Shown: positions 16,122-25,741, counted from the first letter of the stretch. The stretch is 64,000 bases of DNA from Deferribacteraceae bacterium UBA6799 (GCA_002452335.1 DKFJ01000012.1:264553-328552); one strand, 5' to 3'. The notes: a model not told the origin generated them from the sequence alone. Program-made: numbers and translations.

Positions 16122-18200
16122 CTATTCTGCAAAGCCCTCGTACAGGCTCGAATTAACTGTGTATCTGTATGATATCCTTTCGCCTTTCTCCGGCGCGTAG
16201 GTTCCGCTGACGCATATGTCATAGGTCTCCGCTCCGCCGCCGAATGTGATATCCAGACTGCCGTCATGTCTGTTCAGCAGTTCATTGTCCCTAATAAATC
16301 CTACCATTGGATAAATGTCAAGGGGATTGGTGTTATATACCTTTTTGGACGATCCGCTTATGGTCAGGGTAAAATCTGTCAGCCTGCCGTTCGGATGAAA
16401 AAACCTGCCCGAAAAACACATATCAGGAATTCCGTCCCTCTGGGCTCTGTTCTTGTCCGACAGCCAGTCGCCGTCTTTTTTCGGGACTTTATTCATAACA
16501 AAAGGTTTTTCAACGCTCTTCCCTGCCTTCTCAGCATATTCGGTTATCTCAAAATACGGCTTAAGCGTGTCATATTTTTCTGCTGTTCCGGAGAATTTAT
16601 GTACGCCTCTGTTACCCGTCTCTTTCACCGTGCCCAGAACGAAACCTTTTCCGGCTATTATGTCTGTCACATCGAACTCCGCCTTATAAGGCTCCGCCGC
16701 TGCATAAAGCTGTCCGGCGTATCCGCCAGCGCCCAGTGTCAGCAGCCCGTTCTTCATCACCGGCTCATAGGCGAAGACAGACAGACTGCCCGCCTGATCT
16801 TTCAGCAGATGGGTCATCACCAGTCTGGCGCTGATGAACCGTATGCCGTCGATACCCAGCCTCTTCGTATCCGGCTTCACAAACAGCACGGTGTTGTCTC
16901 TGTCAGAAGCAGATATCACGGGAAAACGCTCGCAGGCAGGAGCATAACCGTCCTTTGCGCTTCTGTAGACAGCTATATCCGCTATATCGTCAGTTATTAT
17001 TATTTTTCTTTTAACAGGAACATACGCCTTCATATCGCTGACGAAAGTCCCGCCGCCGCCTGTGCCTTTCCAGCTTCCGGTTATCGCTCCGTCCTTCATC
17101 TGTCCGGTGAATTTCTGTTCGCATTTGAAATCCAGACCGGTTCTGGCACAGTCCAGAGTGAGCGTTACATCGGCGTTCTTTTCCAGTTTTCCGCTGACGG
17201 GATACCCGGAATATCCGGACCCTGTCTTCACATATGCGGTACCTGTGAGTTTTCCTGATACGTTTTCCAGTTTCCAGAGCTGTATCCGGTCTTCCGTTCC
17301 TCCGCTCTTCAGCGTTGTTTCCAAAAGCCCGCTTTCAAAGGCGCCGGAGCTCTTCACAGGCTCCATGTAAAAGTTGGCGGAGAGAGCTATATCCTTCGTA
17401 CCGTCCAGATTTATCACTTTTTTATACACGCCTTTTTTATCTGTGGTCAGTGTATCTCCGGTTTCCTGAATCCTCACAGCGATATTTTGCAGAGGATTCA
17501 TCCTCTTGTCGAAAACCCTGCCGGAAATCTCTATGGAAGAAGGATAATCCACAGTGAATGTCAGTGTTTTAGTCTGCGGTTTAAGCCCCTGCCCCTCCGC
17601 TGTCAGATGCAGGGATTTCAGCATATACAGCTTAGGGTTGTCGGCTATGAATTTTTTGATGGAATCGTTCACAGGGTTAGCCACATCCATGATGGCGAAT
17701 CCGTCATCGGAATGTATCCACACCACGAAGGTGCGGCTTATGAAAACAAGATAGAAATCGGCGTCGTTTATGTATCCGGATTTAGGAAAAAGAAAGAACT
17801 GTCCCATGTCTCCGAAACGTACCATCTGGGAGCGTTTTTTCGGAGCGTTCAGAGTCAGGTTGCGGAACATCTCCGAAGCGTCCACAAAGCTGTTGTATGA
17901 ATAGATGGCGACATCGGTCTTATAGCTGGCTTTCCGCTTGATATTCAGCAGTTTATCGGCTTTTCCGGAATAATAGGTGTAGCTGGCGGTATAGACAGAG
18001 TAGTTCTTTTCGTGTTTCGTCTTCACCCCGCCGTTCAGCCACAGCTCAGACCCGCCCGGCAGTTCGGAGGCTTTCGGGAAAAAATCCCTGACGCTCTCCA
18101 TGCCCACAGCGGCATATGCCTGAGAGCATATAAACATTGTAATCAAAAAGACCCCCGCCGCAATGATACGGCAGGGATCATATATATTGTTCAGCTTCAT
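16122..18200 (-). CDS. Large exported protein with a carboxypeptidase-regulatory-like domain, unknown function
   Basis: 692 aa. A Sec signal peptide (hydrophobic about 13-28, cleavage near SQAYA^A) is followed by a domain of about 190 residues, then a beta-sandwich CarboxypepD_reg-like segment (about 223-280, ISGRVFDKRMNPLQNIAVRI...), and several beta-rich regions to the C-terminus. No catalytic motif was recognised. Probably periplasmic or surface exposed. It begins directly after the ALDH stop (no gap) and ends 9 bases before the small selenoprotein-candidate gene, whose ribosome site overlaps its stop region, so it is a central gene of the ALDH-kdsA-hemW operon. Confidence 0.75.
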   Translation of the reverse strand: MKLNNIYDPCRIIAAGVFLITMFICSQAYAAVGMESVRDFFPKASELPGGSELWLNGGVKTKHEKNYSVYTASYTYYSGKADKLLNIKRKASYKTDVAIYSYNSFVDASEMFRNLTLNAPKKRSQMVRFGDMGQFFLFPKSGYINDADFYLVFISRTFVVWIHSDDGFAIMDVANPVNDSIKKFIADNPKLYMLKSLHLTAEGQGLKPQTKTLTFTVDYPSSIEISGRVFDKRMNPLQNIAVRIQETGDTLTTDKKGVYKKVINLDGTKDIALSANFYMEPVKSSGAFESGLLETTLKSGGTEDRIQLWKLENVSGKLTGTAYVKTGSGYSGYPVSGKLEKNADVTLTLDCARTGLDFKCEQKFTGQMKDGAITGSWKGTGGGGTFVSDMKAYVPVKRKIIITDDIADIAVYRSAKDGYAPACERFPVISASDRDNTVLFVKPDTKRLGIDGIRFISARLVMTHLLKDQAGSLSVFAYEPVMKNGLLTLGAGGYAGQLYAAAEPYKAEFDVTDIIAGKGFVLGTVKETGNRGVHKFSGTAEKYDTLKPYFEITEYAEKAGKSVEKPFVMNKVPKKDGDWLSDKNRAQRDGIPDMCFSGRFFHPNGRLTDFTLTISGSSKKVYNTNPLDIYPMVGFIRDNELLNRHDGSLDITFGGGAETYDICVSGTYAPEKGERISYRYTVNSSLYEGFAE

Positions 18201-19619
18201 TTAGTTAAGATTGAACATCACTGTCTTAAGTTCAGTCATTTCCTCAACGGCGAATTTAGGACCCTCTCTGCCTGTACCGGAAAGCTTCACTCCGCCGTAG
18301 GGCATCTGATCCACACGGAATGTCGGCATGTCGTTCACCATCACGCCGCCCACTTCCAGCCTGTCTATCGTTTTGAAGGCATTCTGAATATTGTTGGTGA
18401 AGATACCCGCCTGAAGACCGAACTGACTGTCGTTCACACGGTCTATCACCTCGTCCAGAGTAGAGTATTTCATAATGCAGACCACAGGTCCGAATATCTC
18501 TTCCCTGACTATAGTCATCTGCTCGTTGGTATCCTCCAGAACAGTCGCCTCCAGCAGGGTTCCGGTGCGTTTGCCGCCCACTGCGACTTTCGCTCCCATT
18601 GCCACTGCCTCGTTTATCCATTTTTCGGCTCTGATCGCCTCTTTCTCTTCTATCATGGGACCCACGAGGGTTTTTTCGTCCTTCGGGTCGCCGTTCCGGC
18701 TCGCCTTCACAGCGTCCACGAACATATCGCGGAACTCCTGATATCTGCTCTCATGTATGTATATTCTCTGAATGGAGATACAAACCTGACCGCTGTTAGC
18801 GAAAGCGCCTATGACGCATTTCGGAACCGCGTATCTGATATCGGCGTCTTCATGGATGATGGCGGCGCTGTTAGACCCCAGCTCCAGAGTCACTTTTTTG
18901 ATACCCGCTTTTGATTTGATATCCAGCCCCACAGACGGTGAGCCTGTGAAGGTTATCATGGCGATCTTGTCTGACTCCACCATGGCGTTGCCCACCACAG
19001 ATCCTGAGCCTACCACAAGGTTGATTCCGCAGGCGGGAAGCCCTGCCTCCAGCAGAAGCTCGACAATCTTCACAGCTGTCAGAGGTGTTGTGGATGCCGG
19101 TTTCAGCACTATAGGGTTTCCGGCGGCTATAGCCGGACCTACCTTGTGCGCTACCAGGTTCAGCGGAAAGTTAAAAGGCGTGATAGCGCCGATAACCCCG
19201 ATGGGATAACGTTTATAATATCCGAATCTGTTTGCTCCGGAATCAGACGCGTCATAGGGTACCAGTTCCCCCCCCAGTCTGCGTGCCTCGTCTGCGGCGA
19301 ATTTAAAATTTTCGGCTGTTCTGCCCGCCTCTCCTCTGGAAAAGACCAGCCCCTTTCCGGCTTCCGCCGTGATGATCTGGGCTATCTCCTCTTTATCACG
19401 CTCGATAAGAGCGCACATATTGTCCAGTATCCTGCCTCTTTTGGCCGCGGAGAGATTTTTCATGGTTTCTCTGGCGGCATATGCGGCGTCTATCGCCTTG
19501 TTGGTGAGCTCGGGCGTAGCGGTGCAGATGGTATCCACCAGCGAACCGTCATATGGGTTATAAACGTCCATATAGGTTCCGGTGTCCACCCACTGTCCGT
19601 CTATGAAGAGTTTTTTCAT
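18201..19619 (-). CDS. NAD(P)-dependent aldehyde dehydrogenase
   Basis: 472 aa, ALDH superfamily. Cofactor-binding TPFNFPLNLVAHKVGPAIAA, catalytic Glu in LELGSNSA (about 244), catalytic Cys in NSGQVCISIQR (about 277). Sequence style is that of the lactaldehyde / non-phosphorylating glyceraldehyde-3-phosphate dehydrogenase group; the natural substrate cannot be read from sequence. First gene of the reverse operon, with a GGAGG ribosome site and a TATAAT -10 upstream. Cytoplasmic. Confidence 0.93.
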   Translation of the reverse strand: MKKLFIDGQWVDTGTYMDVYNPYDGSLVDTICTATPELTNKAIDAAYAARETMKNLSAAKRGRILDNMCALIERDKEEIAQIITAEAGKGLVFSRGEAGRTAENFKFAADEARRLGGELVPYDASDSGANRFGYYKRYPIGVIGAITPFNFPLNLVAHKVGPAIAAGNPIVLKPASTTPLTAVKIVELLLEAGLPACGINLVVGSGSVVGNAMVESDKIAMITFTGSPSVGLDIKSKAGIKKVTLELGSNSAAIIHEDADIRYAVPKCVIGAFANSGQVCISIQRIYIHESRYQEFRDMFVDAVKASRNGDPKDEKTLVGPMIEEKEAIRAEKWINEAVAMGAKVAVGGKRTGTLLEATVLEDTNEQMTIVREEIFGPVVCIMKYSTLDEVIDRVNDSQFGLQAGIFTNNIQNAFKTIDRLEVGGVMVNDMPTFRVDQMPYGGVKLSGTGREGPKFAVEEMTELKTVMFNLN

Positions 19620-19643
19620 GCAGACCTCCGTGAACGAATGCTT

Positions 19644-19649
19644 ATTATA
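19644..19649 (-). promoter_or_regulatory. Putative -10 box for the ALDH operon
   Basis: Perfect TATAAT on the reverse strand 24 bases before the ALDH ATG. The -35 is weak (TTGCTG at 19-base spacing). Confidence 0.4.
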
Positions 19650-19768
19650 TTCCGATAAAACAATATAACAGCAATAACGCCGGCAGGCAAGACGTGTGTG
19701 AAAATTCCGCCATATCTTGTCATCGGGCGTTAAGACGTATATACTTATATCATCATAAGGAGAAATAT

Positions 19769-20485
19769 ATGTCGTGGACAGCTTCCGCCGTTATCAGTCT
19801 GCCGAAAAAACTGAGCAAGAGAGCAATACTCATCGTCAGTCTGCTGGCTCTGCTCACAGTTCTGGCCAACATGATCATGTTCTCATATATTCAGTACGTC
19901 TCAGCCTACAAGATGGCTAAGAACTATATCAACGCTGAACACGAGATAATGTATAAAGACCTGTCCAGAGCCGTTGCCACCGGAGACATATACAATGTGT
20001 TCACCATGATAGACTCTGTCGCGTCCGCTCTGCCCTATATAGACAACGTGGTGGTGTATGACGACAAGGACGGATATGTGGCCGACGCTAACGTGCTCAG
20101 AGAGAATATAGTCAGCGACATCAGAAATATAGGCATACAAAAAGACCTGACATACGGAAGCGCCAAGGCCGGATCCGTGGTGTATTACATCAGCCGGATG
20201 GCGATACTCGAAGAAGTGGTGATGAGCATCAGCGGGCTGGTTATGATGAATCTGCTGATCGTTCTGACAGCCGCTCTGGTGGGCGGATATCTCAGCCTGC
20301 GCATTACCAAGCCTGTCATCGACCTGTCCCAGCATCTTCAGGACATTAACGCTCCGGGGCATAAAACCCTGGAGGATATCAAAAAGACGAAATACAGACG
20401 TTTCCGCCCGAAAAGCGAGGGAAGCGTGAAAGTATACCGCCGGATGACCTCTCTATACATCCGCCCGTTAAAAAAACGGAAATAG
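19769..20485 (+). pseudogene. Truncated membrane sensor (TM-periplasmic domain-TM-partial HAMP)
   Basis: 238 aa, with AAGGAG seven bases before ATG 19769. Two TM helices (about 19-43 and 155-177) flank a periplasmic sensor domain of about 110 residues. A HAMP-like start (RITKPVIDLSQHLQDI) then runs into a short basic tail RRFRPKSEGS... with no output domain. The frame ends 10 bases before a REP hairpin and 56 bases before a RAYT transposase. Likely a sensor kinase, cyclase or chemoreceptor that lost its 3' part when the REP-RAYT unit arrived or by frameshift. A functional short sensor cannot be excluded. Confidence 0.6.
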
Positions 20486-20498
20486 ACTTTTTAATTAT

Positions 20499-20523
20499 GT
20501 AGGGCGGCATTTCATATGCCGCC
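20499..20523 (+). repeat. REP-like hairpin, left flank of the RAYT gene
   Basis: GTAG tetranucleotide followed by GGCGGCAT, loop TTCAT, ATGCCGCC. It lies in a 28-base segment (20496-20523) identical to 21084-21111 beyond the RAYT gene. Confidence 0.85.
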
Positions 20524-20540
20524 TGATAAAACACACACTC

Positions 20541-21008
20541 ATGGAAAACATTAAGCCGGCAAGAAAACGCATAAGACTAAAAGATAAAACAGCCTATTAT
20601 GTTCATGGACAGGCTGTTCACCTGATAATCCATTTTGTCTGCTCAGACTCAGAAACTCTAACCGCTTCACAAATCATCACATCCAAAATTACTGATATAT
20701 CATCAGAATTTAATATTGACGTATACGCTTACTCTGTTATGCCCAACCACATACACCTCCTGATATTGCAAACACCTGAATTTGGGGCAATTGAGTTTGT
20801 CAAATATCTTAAAGGTAGATGCGTGTCAGGTTTCAGACAGGCTATTCTGGCTGTCAAATTTCAGAAAAGTTTTTACGATCATATATTAAGAAGTGACGAA
20901 GATATAAAGTCGGTGGCTGAATATATAATAGCTAACCCTGTAAGAAGCGGAATCACCCAAACAACCGGAGAACATCCGTTCAGCGAATCTCTGTATTACG
21001 ATTTATGA
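20541..21008 (+). mobile_element. REP-associated tyrosine transposase (RAYT, Y1_Tnp family)
   Basis: 155 aa. HUH-type single-strand nuclease: the metal-binding HxH is in MPNHIHLLIL (about residues 68-77) and the candidate catalytic Tyr is in FYDHILRSDEDI (about 112-123). Related to IS200/IS605 TnpA, but RAYTs are domesticated and act on REP hairpins, recognising a GTAG tetranucleotide at the stem foot. Three hairpins with exactly that GTAG head flank this gene. AT-rich codon use compared with neighbours suggests transfer. Single-copy, with no IS ends beyond the REPs. Confidence 0.93.
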
Positions 21009-21012
21009 TCTC

Positions 21013-21037
21013 GGCGGGGTATAAAACCCCGCCCTAC
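21013..21037 (-). repeat. Inverted REP-like hairpin just after the RAYT stop
   Basis: On the reverse strand GTAG, GGCGGGGT, loop TTTAT, ACCCCGCC. Same head and architecture as the flanking units but opposite orientation and a diverged stem. Begins 5 bases after the RAYT stop. Confidence 0.8.
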
Positions 21038-21086
21038 TATTGGCGGGCGTTTCTGTTCCACGTGTCCCACTGCCATCTCTCTTTAT

Positions 21087-21111
21087 GTAGGGCGGCATTT
21101 CATATGCCGCC
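21087..21111 (+). repeat. REP-like hairpin, right flank of the RAYT gene
   Basis: Exact copy of the 20499-20523 unit in the same orientation. Confidence 0.85.
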
Positions 21112-21131
21112 GGATATTTCCGCTAATTCGT

Positions 21132-22337
21132 CTATTCGTGGCGCAGCGCCTCTATGGGATCCAGTCTCGCCGCCTTCAGCGCCGGAAAATATCCGAAAAT
21201 AATCCCCACTGCCACGGAAAACAGAAAAGACAGAAGCACTATCCCGCCGTCAAAGATAAAAGGCACAGCTATCACCTTGGACAAAATCACAGAGGCAGTG
21301 AGCGCAAGCGCGATGCCTATGATACCGCCCATGGCTGACAGAACCACAGCCTCCACCAGAAACTGAAGCAGAACCTCTTTCTCCATAGCGCCGATGGCAA
21401 GACGGATGCCTATCTCCCTTGTGCGCTCGGTAACAGACACCAGCATTATGTTCATAATGCCGATACCGCCCACCAGCAGACTGACCGCCGCCACAGCTCC
21501 CAGAAGCGCAGTGAGCACTTTGGTTGTGCTTGTCAGCATATTGGTTATCTCTTTCATATCCATCACGCTGAAGTTATTGTCCTCGTTATATGAAAGATGT
21601 CTGCGTTCACGCATTATCGTCTCTATCTCTGAAATGGCGGTGTCCGTGTTATAGCCGTCCTTCACGGAGACCTGCATCATCTTTATGTCTTTATTGCCGG
21701 TCAGCCTTCTCTGAACTGTTTTCAGAGGCATCACGACTATATCATCCTGATCGCTACCCATGGTGGACTGACCCTTCGACTGGAGCAGACCTATGATCTG
21801 GCAGGAAAAATTCTTAACCCTCAGCGACTGCCCCACCGGATTCTGACTGCCGAACAGCTCGTTTCTGATGGTAGCGCCTATCACGCAGACAGAGCGCCCG
21901 CCCTGCATCTCCGTATCCTCGAAAAAACGTCCGGTGTCGATGCTCCAGTTTCTTATGGTGAAGAAATTATTGTCGGTTCCGGTCACAGTGGTGGACCAGT
22001 TCTCGCTTCCGTTAACCACTGTCTCGGATGCGGAAGCCGTGGCCGTTACCGCCGCCAGAGACGGCACTTCTTTTTCCAGCGCCTTGGCGTCGCTCAGATC
22101 AAAAGCGGGCGCGGCGGACTGATCCGGACCCCGCATCCTCTTGCCGGAGGTGATTATCAGCATGTTGTTGCCCAGACTGGCTATCTGCTCGGTGACGGAC
22201 GCAGTGGCTCCGTTTCCGATGGTCACCAGAGATATCACGGCGGCAACGCCGATCACAATTCCCAGAATGGTGAGAAACGATCTGAGCAGGTTTCTGCGTA
22301 TTTCCCTGAATGCCAGCAGGAATGTATTAATAATCAT
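21132..22337 (-). CDS. MacB-type ABC transporter permease
   Basis: 401 aa. An N-terminal TM helix (about 17-40), a large periplasmic MacB_PCD domain (about 45-255) and three C-terminal FtsX-type TM helices. The mechanotransmission-type ABC permease normally works with a separate ATPase, a membrane-fusion protein and TolC. The start ATGA overlaps the ATPase stop by 4 bases. Last gene of a four-gene reverse operon. Substrate unknown (macrolides, peptides or lipids in the family). Confidence 0.93.
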   Translation of the reverse strand: MIINTFLLAFREIRRNLLRSFLTILGIVIGVAAVISLVTIGNGATASVTEQIASLGNNMLIITSGKRMRGPDQSAAPAFDLSDAKALEKEVPSLAAVTATASASETVVNGSENWSTTVTGTDNNFFTIRNWSIDTGRFFEDTEMQGGRSVCVIGATIRNELFGSQNPVGQSLRVKNFSCQIIGLLQSKGQSTMGSDQDDIVVMPLKTVQRRLTGNKDIKMMQVSVKDGYNTDTAISEIETIMRERRHLSYNEDNNFSVMDMKEITNMLTSTTKVLTALLGAVAAVSLLVGGIGIMNIMLVSVTERTREIGIRLAIGAMEKEVLLQFLVEAVVLSAMGGIIGIALALTASVILSKVIAVPFIFDGGIVLLSFLFSVAVGIIFGYFPALKAARLDPIEALRHE

Positions 22338-23047
22338 GAGTTCACCTGTTCGTTTTCCTTGTCGTGTTCCACCAGACCGTCACGAAAATGTATCATGCGC
22401 CCGGCATAGCTCGCCATCTCTGACTCATGGGTTACCATCACGATAGTAATGCCCCTGTCCCTGTTCAGCGATGTCAGAAGCTGCATGATCTCGTTGCTTC
22501 TCGCCGTGTCCAGGTTTCCTGTGGGTTCATCGGCGAACAGCACCTTCGGTTCGGTCGCTATGGCTCTGGCTATGGCAACCCTCTGCTGCTGACCGCCTGA
22601 CAGCTCGTTTGACTTATGCGTCTCCCAGCCCTTCAGACCCACCATTTCCAGCGCCTTTGAGGCCGCTTCGTGCCTCTGTTTCGCAGGTATACCTCTATAC
22701 AGCAGCGGCAGTTCCACATTTTCCAGAGCGTTTGTCCTGTTCAGCAGGTTGAACCCCTGAAAAACAAAACCTATATAATATCTTCTCAGCTTGGCGAGCT
22801 GGTTTCTGTCCAGAGAACCGACCTCTACGCCCATAAATTTATATGAGCCGGACGTGGGGGTATCCAGACATCCCAGTATGTTCATGCAGGTGGATTTTCC
22901 GGAACCGCTGGGTCCCATCACCGCCACGAACTCTCCCTCTTCTATAGTCAGGTTTATTCCTCTGAGCGCCTGCATCTCTGTGGCGCCCATGCCGTATATC
23001 TTTTTTACTCCGTTCAGCTCTATCAGAGGAGCTTTTGACTCAGACAT
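22334..23047 (-). CDS. ABC transporter ATP-binding protein (MacB/LolD-like)
   Basis: 237 aa. Walker A GPSGSGKST (about 45), Q-loop VFQGFNLL, signature LSGGQQQRVAIARA (about 145), Walker B VLFADEPTGNLD, and the switch His in VMVTHE. Energises the adjacent permease; in canonical MacB the two are fused, here they are separate genes with 4-base overlap. Cytoplasmic. Confidence 0.95.
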   Translation of the reverse strand: MSESKAPLIELNGVKKIYGMGATEMQALRGINLTIEEGEFVAVMGPSGSGKSTCMNILGCLDTPTSGSYKFMGVEVGSLDRNQLAKLRRYYIGFVFQGFNLLNRTNALENVELPLLYRGIPAKQRHEAASKALEMVGLKGWETHKSNELSGGQQQRVAIARAIATEPKVLFADEPTGNLDTARSNEIMQLLTSLNRDRGITIVMVTHESEMASYAGRMIHFRDGLVEHDKENEQVNS

Positions 23048-23049
23048 AT

Positions 23050-24327
23050 CTATTTACCGTTTCCCGCTGCGCCTGTTATCAGCTTCATCCCCGGCTTAAC
23101 ACCGCCTGACACCACCTGACGGTAGCTTCCGTCAGAATCCCCCAGCTTCACCTGATAGGGTTCCGGAATTCCGTTTTCCAGCACCCACAGCGTAATCATT
23201 TCCTTGTTGTCTGTCTCTGCCGGTTTGGAGCTTCTCACTCTGGGCGGTCTGGGCATCAGCTTGCTGATGAAAGATTCTTCCGGTTCTTCCGTAACCTCCG
23301 GCGGAGAATATCTGAGCGCGGCGGAAGGCACTTTCACCACGTCTTTCAGATGCTTCACCGTGATATCGGCGGTGGCTGTCATACCCGGACGCAGGAGCAT
23401 GTCGGAGTTATCCACCTGAATAACCGTTTCGTATGTCACTACATTATCAGTTGTCTCCGACCCGTATCTCGCCTGGGTGATAAAACCTTCAAATGTTTTG
23501 TCCGGATAAGCGTCCACGGTGAAAGAAGCGGTCTGTCCCTCTCTGACCTGTCCTATATCCGCCTCGTCTACATTCACATGGAGTTCCATTTTTTTCAGAT
23601 CCTCGGCTATGGTGAACAGCTCCGGTGTGGAGTATGAAGCCGCCACCGTCTGTCCCGCCTCCACCTCTCTGGTGAGCACTACGCCGTTCACAGGGGATCT
23701 TATCTCTGCCTTGGCGAGATCTGTTAAAAGGGCATCCAGTGTGGCCTGAGCCTGAGCAACGGACGCCCTCGCGCTGGCAGTGTTTGCCACGGCTCTGTCG
23801 TATGCCGCCTCGGCGGCATCTATCTCTGTTTTAGACGGTGACTGACCGTCTGTTAGTTTATATAGTGTTTTCAGCTGATCCAGCTTGATGCCTGTCTCTT
23901 TCTCTGTGGCCTGTGTCTGAAGAACGTTCGCCCTGGCGGATTCCAGAGCAGCTCTGTACTGTGTCACCTGCGCCTGAAGTTTTGTGGTGTCTATTCTGGC
24001 CAGCAGCTCGCCCTTCTTCACCACGCTGTTGTAGTCGGCGAAGACATCCTTGATGGTACCTGACAGCTCCGTACCGACACTGACCTCGTTGGTGGGTTCC
24101 AGTGTTCCGGTGGCGGATACCTCAACCTTTATATCACCCTGCACAGCGTCCGCCGTTATATACTGCGGAGCGCCGGAACCGCTTCCTCTGCCTTTGAATA
24201 TCAGAGCCAGCACCAGCACAGCCAGAACGCAGGAGAGTATTATGATCAGCAGTTTCCGTTTCTTTCCGCCCTTCTTTCCCGATGCCAGAACGGAATCTAT
24301 GTCTTTTGCTTCTGTCTTATTTTTCAT
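23050..24327 (-). CDS. MacA-type membrane-fusion (HlyD family) protein
   Basis: 425 aa. N-terminal TM anchor (about 24-42), lipoyl/barrel-sandwich halves around an alpha-helical hairpin (about 90-190, heptad-rich), a beta-barrel domain and a membrane-proximal domain. Connects the inner-membrane permease to the outer-membrane channel. A Pro-rich insert (about 330-360, PEVTEEPEES...MPRPPR) is unusual. ATG 24327 is preferred over the in-frame ATG at 24339 because GAGGA lies 6-7 bases before it. Overlaps the TolC-like gene by 11 bases. Confidence 0.9.
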   Translation of the reverse strand: MKNKTEAKDIDSVLASGKKGGKKRKLLIIILSCVLAVLVLALIFKGRGSGSGAPQYITADAVQGDIKVEVSATGTLEPTNEVSVGTELSGTIKDVFADYNSVVKKGELLARIDTTKLQAQVTQYRAALESARANVLQTQATEKETGIKLDQLKTLYKLTDGQSPSKTEIDAAEAAYDRAVANTASARASVAQAQATLDALLTDLAKAEIRSPVNGVVLTREVEAGQTVAASYSTPELFTIAEDLKKMELHVNVDEADIGQVREGQTASFTVDAYPDKTFEGFITQARYGSETTDNVVTYETVIQVDNSDMLLRPGMTATADITVKHLKDVVKVPSAALRYSPPEVTEEPEESFISKLMPRPPRVRSSKPAETDNKEMITLWVLENGIPEPYQVKLGDSDGSYRQVVSGGVKPGMKLITGAAGNGK

Positions 24328-25741
24328 TTTTTTCCTCATAGGTTTCCCAGCCGCCGCCCAGCGCTTTATACAGCGTCACCAGATAGGTGTCGGCGCTGCC
24401 TGTGCTCTGGGTCAGTTTGTCTTTATAGCTTATATAGGCGCTCTGAGCCGTTTTCACAGATGTGTAGTCGTTCAGTCCCGCCTTATATTTCTTCAGCTCC
24501 AGATCATAGGCGTCATAAGCGGCGTCCATGGCTATTTTGAGCTGTTTGTTCTTTTTGTATTCCTCATCGAACGAGTTAAGGGCGTTCTCCACCTCTTCGA
24601 AGGCGTTGAGAACAGACGCCTCGTACTGGGTCATATACTGTTTCTGGGTTTCTGTCTGAACATTGATATTCTGCCGCACAGCTCCCAGATCGAACAGCGC
24701 CCACCTGAATGTCGGTCCTATGCTCATGGTTGAGTTTCTGCTTTCGAAAAGACTCCCCGCCTTGTCCGACTGGTAGCCTATGGTTCCCTTCAGATAAAAT
24801 TTAGGATACATATCCGATCTGGCTGCTCCTATTCTGGCTGTCTGCGCCGCCAGATTCCGCTCAGCTTTTCTGATATCCGGACGTTTTCTTATCACGTCCG
24901 CCGGAATGGATGTAACGATGGTCAGCGGGATCTCCGGAATGACCCCCTCTTTGCTCAGCAGATCGTTCAGAGCTCCGGGGTTCTGCCCGGTCAGCACTGC
25001 CAGACGGTTATACGAGGTGTTCAGTTTAGCACGCAGGTCGTTCAGCGCCGTTCTGGAATATTCGAGCTGATACAGAGCCTGCTTCACATCGGAAGCGTCC
25101 GCCAGACCTGACCTGTATTTTTTTTCGGCGATGTCATAGAGTTCGCCGTTTATTTTTATATCTGTCTCGGCAGTGGCTATACTGCTCTGTGAGGTGCGCG
25201 CAGAAATATATGCGGAGGCTGTCTCTGCAAGCACAGACACCAGAGCGTCACGCAGGGATTCCCGTGTGGCCTCCATATCGGCTCTGGCAGCCTCTGTGTC
25301 TCGTCTGAGACCGCCGAAGAGATCCAGCTCCCACGAAGCGTCAAATCCGGCTGAAAAGCTCTCCACATCCTGATCGTCCAGAGAAGTATCGCCGTAATGC
25401 ACAGCGCTGGCTGAGCCGTTCGCCTCGAAGGAGGGCAGGCTGCCTGCGTCTGTCATTCTCAGCTTTGCTCTGGAGGCGGACAGAGCGTATCCGGCGCTTT
25501 TCAGGTCTTTGCTGCCTTTTACAGCCATCTCCACCAGACTGTTCAGCGTATCATCGTTGAATGTCTGCCACCATTTTGCCAGAATCTCAGGGTTCTCAGC
25601 CTCAGAGGCGACACCGGCCGCCTGTGAGTTCCACACGGCAGGCGCTGACGTCTCCGGACTGACATAGTCAGGTCCCACAGAAGCGCATCCCATGGTGAGA
25701 AAACAGCATAAGGAGGCATAGCGTAATGCTTTTAAATTCAT
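24317..25741 (-). CDS. TolC/OprM-type outer-membrane efflux lipoprotein (NodT family)
   Basis: 474 aa. Lipoprotein signal with lipobox LTMGC^A (Cys near 19), then paired OEP repeats with long coiled-coil helices, as in OprM/CusC. Forms the trimeric outer-membrane exit duct for the adjacent MacAB-like pump. ATG 25741 has GGGAG five bases upstream; the frame is open for another 53 codons upstream but without sense. First gene of the reverse efflux operon, divergent from the ETF operon. Confidence 0.93.
   Translation of the reverse strand: MNLKALRYASLCCFLTMGCASVGPDYVSPETSAPAVWNSQAAGVASEAENPEILAKWWQTFNDDTLNSLVEMAVKGSKDLKSAGYALSASRAKLRMTDAGSLPSFEANGSASAVHYGDTSLDDQDVESFSAGFDASWELDLFGGLRRDTEAARADMEATRESLRDALVSVLAETASAYISARTSQSSIATAETDIKINGELYDIAEKKYRSGLADASDVKQALYQLEYSRTALNDLRAKLNTSYNRLAVLTGQNPGALNDLLSKEGVIPEIPLTIVTSIPADVIRKRPDIRKAERNLAAQTARIGAARSDMYPKFYLKGTIGYQSDKAGSLFESRNSTMSIGPTFRWALFDLGAVRQNINVQTETQKQYMTQYEASVLNAFEEVENALNSFDEEYKKNKQLKIAMDAAYDAYDLELKKYKAGLNDYTSVKTAQSAYISYKDKLTQSTGSADTYLVTLYKALGGGWETYEEKNEK

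Noticed and set aside
15262..17258. Forward open frames of more than 300 codons over kdsA and the 692-aa gene
   Set aside because: Shadow frames of well supported reverse genes, His/Arg/Ser-rich, no motif.
20496..21111. CRISPR array or IS200/IS605 element
   Set aside because: Only three hairpins without regular spacers; the transposase is of RAYT type and there is no tnpB or IS end pair.
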